This document shows positions 5,316-6,589 of a stretch of 6,589 bases of DNA, piece after piece; positions within the stretch are counted from its first letter, which is position 1; every line of letters begins with the position of its first letter. Origin of the DNA: Dehalococcoidia bacterium UBA4060 (GTDB lineage Bacteria > Chloroflexota > Dehalococcoidia > GIF9 > UBA5629). The position numbers and the translations under genes are program-made. The stretch spans positions 1-6,589 of the forward strand of contig DFZI01000037.1 of assembly GCA_002383665.1 (NCBI GenBank), given 5' to 3'. The notes beneath the pieces are model-generated. The model saw nothing but the letters and a program-made list of their open reading frames with translations. It was not told the origin of the DNA and did no database searches.

Positions 5316-6293
5316 CACTATATACCGTCTGCGCCGGTGATGCCTCCCCCACCACCACATCATACCGCCTACGACTGGCCACACCCATACAGATGGTCCA
5401 CCTTCGTCTCCCCGCGCGTGATAGTGGTCGAACAGCCGCAGTATATAATCCAGCCCGTCCCGGCACCTGTCCAGCCTCAGTTACAGATCGATCCGCCGCC
5501 GGTCATCAACTCATTTTCAGTTGACGTGGCCAGCCTCCAGCAGGGACAGACGGCAACTTTGAGCTGGACGTTGAGCGACGTGCTGGAAAGGGACTTCACC
5601 GTAACCATATCCCCCGACATCGGCACGGTCTCAAGTTCCGGCAGCCGCACCATAAGCCCTGTTTCTACAACCACCTATACCCTGACCACCACCAATGTTG
5701 ATGGCAGTGTCAGTGCCAGTGTCACCGTTTCGGTAGCGCCTGCCGTTTATGAAGCGGCGTCAGAAGCCACCAGCAGCAATGAAAGCGGTTTCCTGTCCTG
5801 GTTCCCGGACATGGGCAACGGGGCAGGGAGTAATACATGGATGTCGTACGCTCTGCTTATTGCCATCCTGGCTGCGGCAGCCGCGGTGATCATCTTCCTG
5901 ACAACCAAGCCGAAGCCCGCCGTAGCCCTGACAGGAGAGGGGACGGGCTGCCATCCGAAGACTGAAACCAGCACCGGGACAAGACACACCACGATAGGCA
6001 GTGGCGCCAGATTCGTTACGGCGGATGGCGAACACATCGCCCTGAGAGGAAATACAAAGATGCTGGGCAGGAACGATTTCATCTCCCTTATCAAACAGGA
6101 CAAAGCAGACCTCATCTCCCGGCAGCACCTGCGTTTCGAACACAAGAACAATGAGTACTACATTGAAGACAACGGCAGCACCAACGGCACCCGGCTGAAT
6201 GGAGTGCCGATCACGGGCAAAGGCAGGCAATTGCTGAAGGATAATGACCTGATTGACCTGGGTGATACCCTCAAACTCACCTTCAAAACTTAG
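5271..6293 (+). CDS. Main part of the Pro-rich / Ig-like / transmembrane / FHA-domain protein, joined to the signal peptide by a +1 frameshift
   Basis: Numbered on the repaired 392-residue protein. A Pro-rich linker occupies about 52-85 and a second one (VPAPVQPQLQIDPPP) about 115-129. An Ig-like beta domain spans about 128-207 (PPVINSFSVDV, GQTATLSWTLS, SGSRTISPVSTTTYTLTTTN). A Ser/Gly-rich stalk leads to one transmembrane helix at about 242-262 (WMSYALLIAILAAAAAVIIF), followed by KPKPK-like basic residues. A C-terminal FHA domain covers about 309-392, with its key motifs LGR (317-319), SRQH (335-338) and NGSTNGT (353-359). FHA domains bind phosphothreonine, so the inside end should read a Thr-phosphorylated partner while the Ig domain sits outside. 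No Ser/Thr kinase is next to it. A GTG at 5337 is the first start in this frame but has no ribosome binding site, which supports a single frameshifted gene. Confidence 0.85.
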   Translation, partial: PPTPPAPPTPPTPPTHYIPSAPVMPPPPPHHTAYDWPHPYRWSTFVSPRVIVVEQPQYIIQPVPAPVQPQLQIDPPPVINSFSVDVASLQQGQTATLSWTLSDVLERDFTVTISPDIGTVSSSGSRTISPVSTTTYTLTTTNVDGSVSASVTVSVAPAVYEAASEATSSNESGFLSWFPDMGNGAGSNTWMSYALLIAILAAAAAVIIFLTTKPKPAVALTGEGTGCHPKTETSTGTRHTTIGSGARFVTADGEHIALRGNTKMLGRNDFISLIKQDKADLISRQHLRFEHKNNEYYIEDNGSTNGTRLNGVPITGKGRQLLKDNDLIDLGDTLKLTFKT

Positions 6294-6313
6294 CTGCAAG
6301 TTCTACACAAGCA

Positions 6314-6346
6314 AAGGCTGGCCCTTTTTAAGAAGGAGCCAGCCTT
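6314..6346 (+). terminator. Strong hairpin terminator after the FHA gene
   Basis: AAGGCTGGC (6314-6322) pairs perfectly with GCCAGCCTT (6338-6346). Four further pairs form inside, CCTT (6323-6326) with AAGG (6333-6336), across one bulged A. The stem is followed by ATTTATT, a weak T-rich tail. It lies 20 bases after the stop codon and fits an intrinsic terminator. The stem is nearly symmetric, so it might also act on minus-strand transcripts. Confidence 0.75.
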
Positions 6347-6361
6347 ATTTATTCATGCTCA

Positions 6362-6387
6362 CAATGCCGATAGTCTCACCGGCATTG
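6362..6387. repeat. Second hairpin, 8-bp perfect inverted repeat
   Basis: CAATGCCG (6362-6369) and CGGCATTG (6380-6387) form a perfect stem with a 10-base loop, 15 bases after the first terminator. A pyrimidine-rich stretch (TGTCTATCTTTCTTT) follows it. It could be a back-up terminator or part of an RNA processing site; the evidence is structural only. Confidence 0.4.
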
Positions 6388-6589
6388 CACTGTCTATCTT
6401 TCTTTACAGCTATCAGCCATCAAACAACTATCAGCATATGTGTTTAACCTTGAATAAAAAACACACAGATAGAGTATCCTCTAAGTCTTTCACTTTGATC
6501 GCTTTGACCCGTGATGGTGACAAAGGTCATTTCGATATAAATTCCCTCCTCATTAAAATACTCATATCAGGCTGTCTAAAAACCTTCTC
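6388..6589. other. Right-end non-coding region, no supported gene
   Basis: The stretch is AT-rich and holds no convincing coding region. Two CTATCAGC-type words occur (6410-6417 and 6428-6435), and CAACTATCAGC (6425-6435) is shared with 4988-4998 in the spacer before the FHA gene. A TTTGAtCG-CTTTGAcCC near-repeat (6493-6510) and a TGACC...GGTCA pair (6505-6509, 6525-6529) are present. A TATAAA word at 6536-6541 lacks a good -35. On the minus strand, 20 open codons run in from the right edge to a TGA at 6529-6527, too short to name. Confidence 0.35.

Noticed and set aside
5271..5524. Continuation of the signal-peptide frame to the stop at 5522-5524 as a real 136-residue secreted protein
   Set aside because: After residue 52 the sequence loses any domain character, while the other frame gives a regular Pro-Pro-Thr repeat that leads into the Ig and FHA domains.
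5760..6299. Minus-strand open frame of 179 codons across the FHA gene
   Set aside because: It is antisense to the TM and FHA coding region, whose motifs are clear on the plus strand. It shows no domain of its own.
6444..6530. Minus-strand 28-codon ORF starting MTFVTITGQS
   Set aside because: Short, and the GAGGAGG upstream of it is about 14 bases from the ATG. Its start overlaps the TGA of an equally short open stretch entering from the right edge. No support for translation.

Overview
This window looks like a piece of a bacterial chromosome or metagenome contig, most likely from the Dehalococcoidia (Chloroflexota) or a close relative. That is an inference, not a proof. It rests on an adjacent thiolase-like/DUF35 pair, a compact corrinoid adenosyltransferase, a YegS/LCB5-type lipid kinase, and a secreted Pro-rich/Ig-like protein carrying an FHA domain. 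No rRNA, tRNA or CRISPR array is visible.

Layout. At the left edge (1-156, minus strand) is the start of an IS1634-type transposase running out of the window, with an 11-bp hairpin behind it (185-214). Next, on the plus strand, come a cob(I)alamin adenosyltransferase (384-980) and an extended -10 promoter (1007-1015). These lead into a two-gene operon: a thiolase-superfamily protein (1126-2286, with an upstream in-frame alternative start at 1051) and a zinc-ribbon/OB-fold DUF35 protein (2291-2710). A gene with an HEXXH motif follows (2798-3625), cut by an in-frame TAG at 3161. Then comes a diacylglycerol/sphingosine-kinase-like enzyme (3828-4832), a 281-bp spacer with short repeats, and a gene for a signal peptide-Pro-rich-Ig-TM-FHA protein (5114-6293) split by a +1 frameshift near 5270. 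A strong hairpin terminator (6314-6346) closes it. The last ~200 bases carry no convincing gene.

How the genes fit together. The thiolase-like protein and DUF35 protein almost certainly form one acyl-CoA-processing complex. The thiolase has Tyr where classical members have the catalytic His, so it may be a C-C lyase/aldolase of the Ltp2-DUF35 kind rather than a true thiolase. The adenosyltransferase makes or salvages adenosylcobalamin. The lipid kinase and the membrane FHA protein act at the envelope, with no visible functional link to each other.

The most notable points are the two apparently broken genes (amber stop and frameshift) in a window that also carries an insertion sequence, the altered active site of the thiolase, and the unusual outside-Ig/inside-FHA architecture. 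I did not find a clear new multi-gene system.
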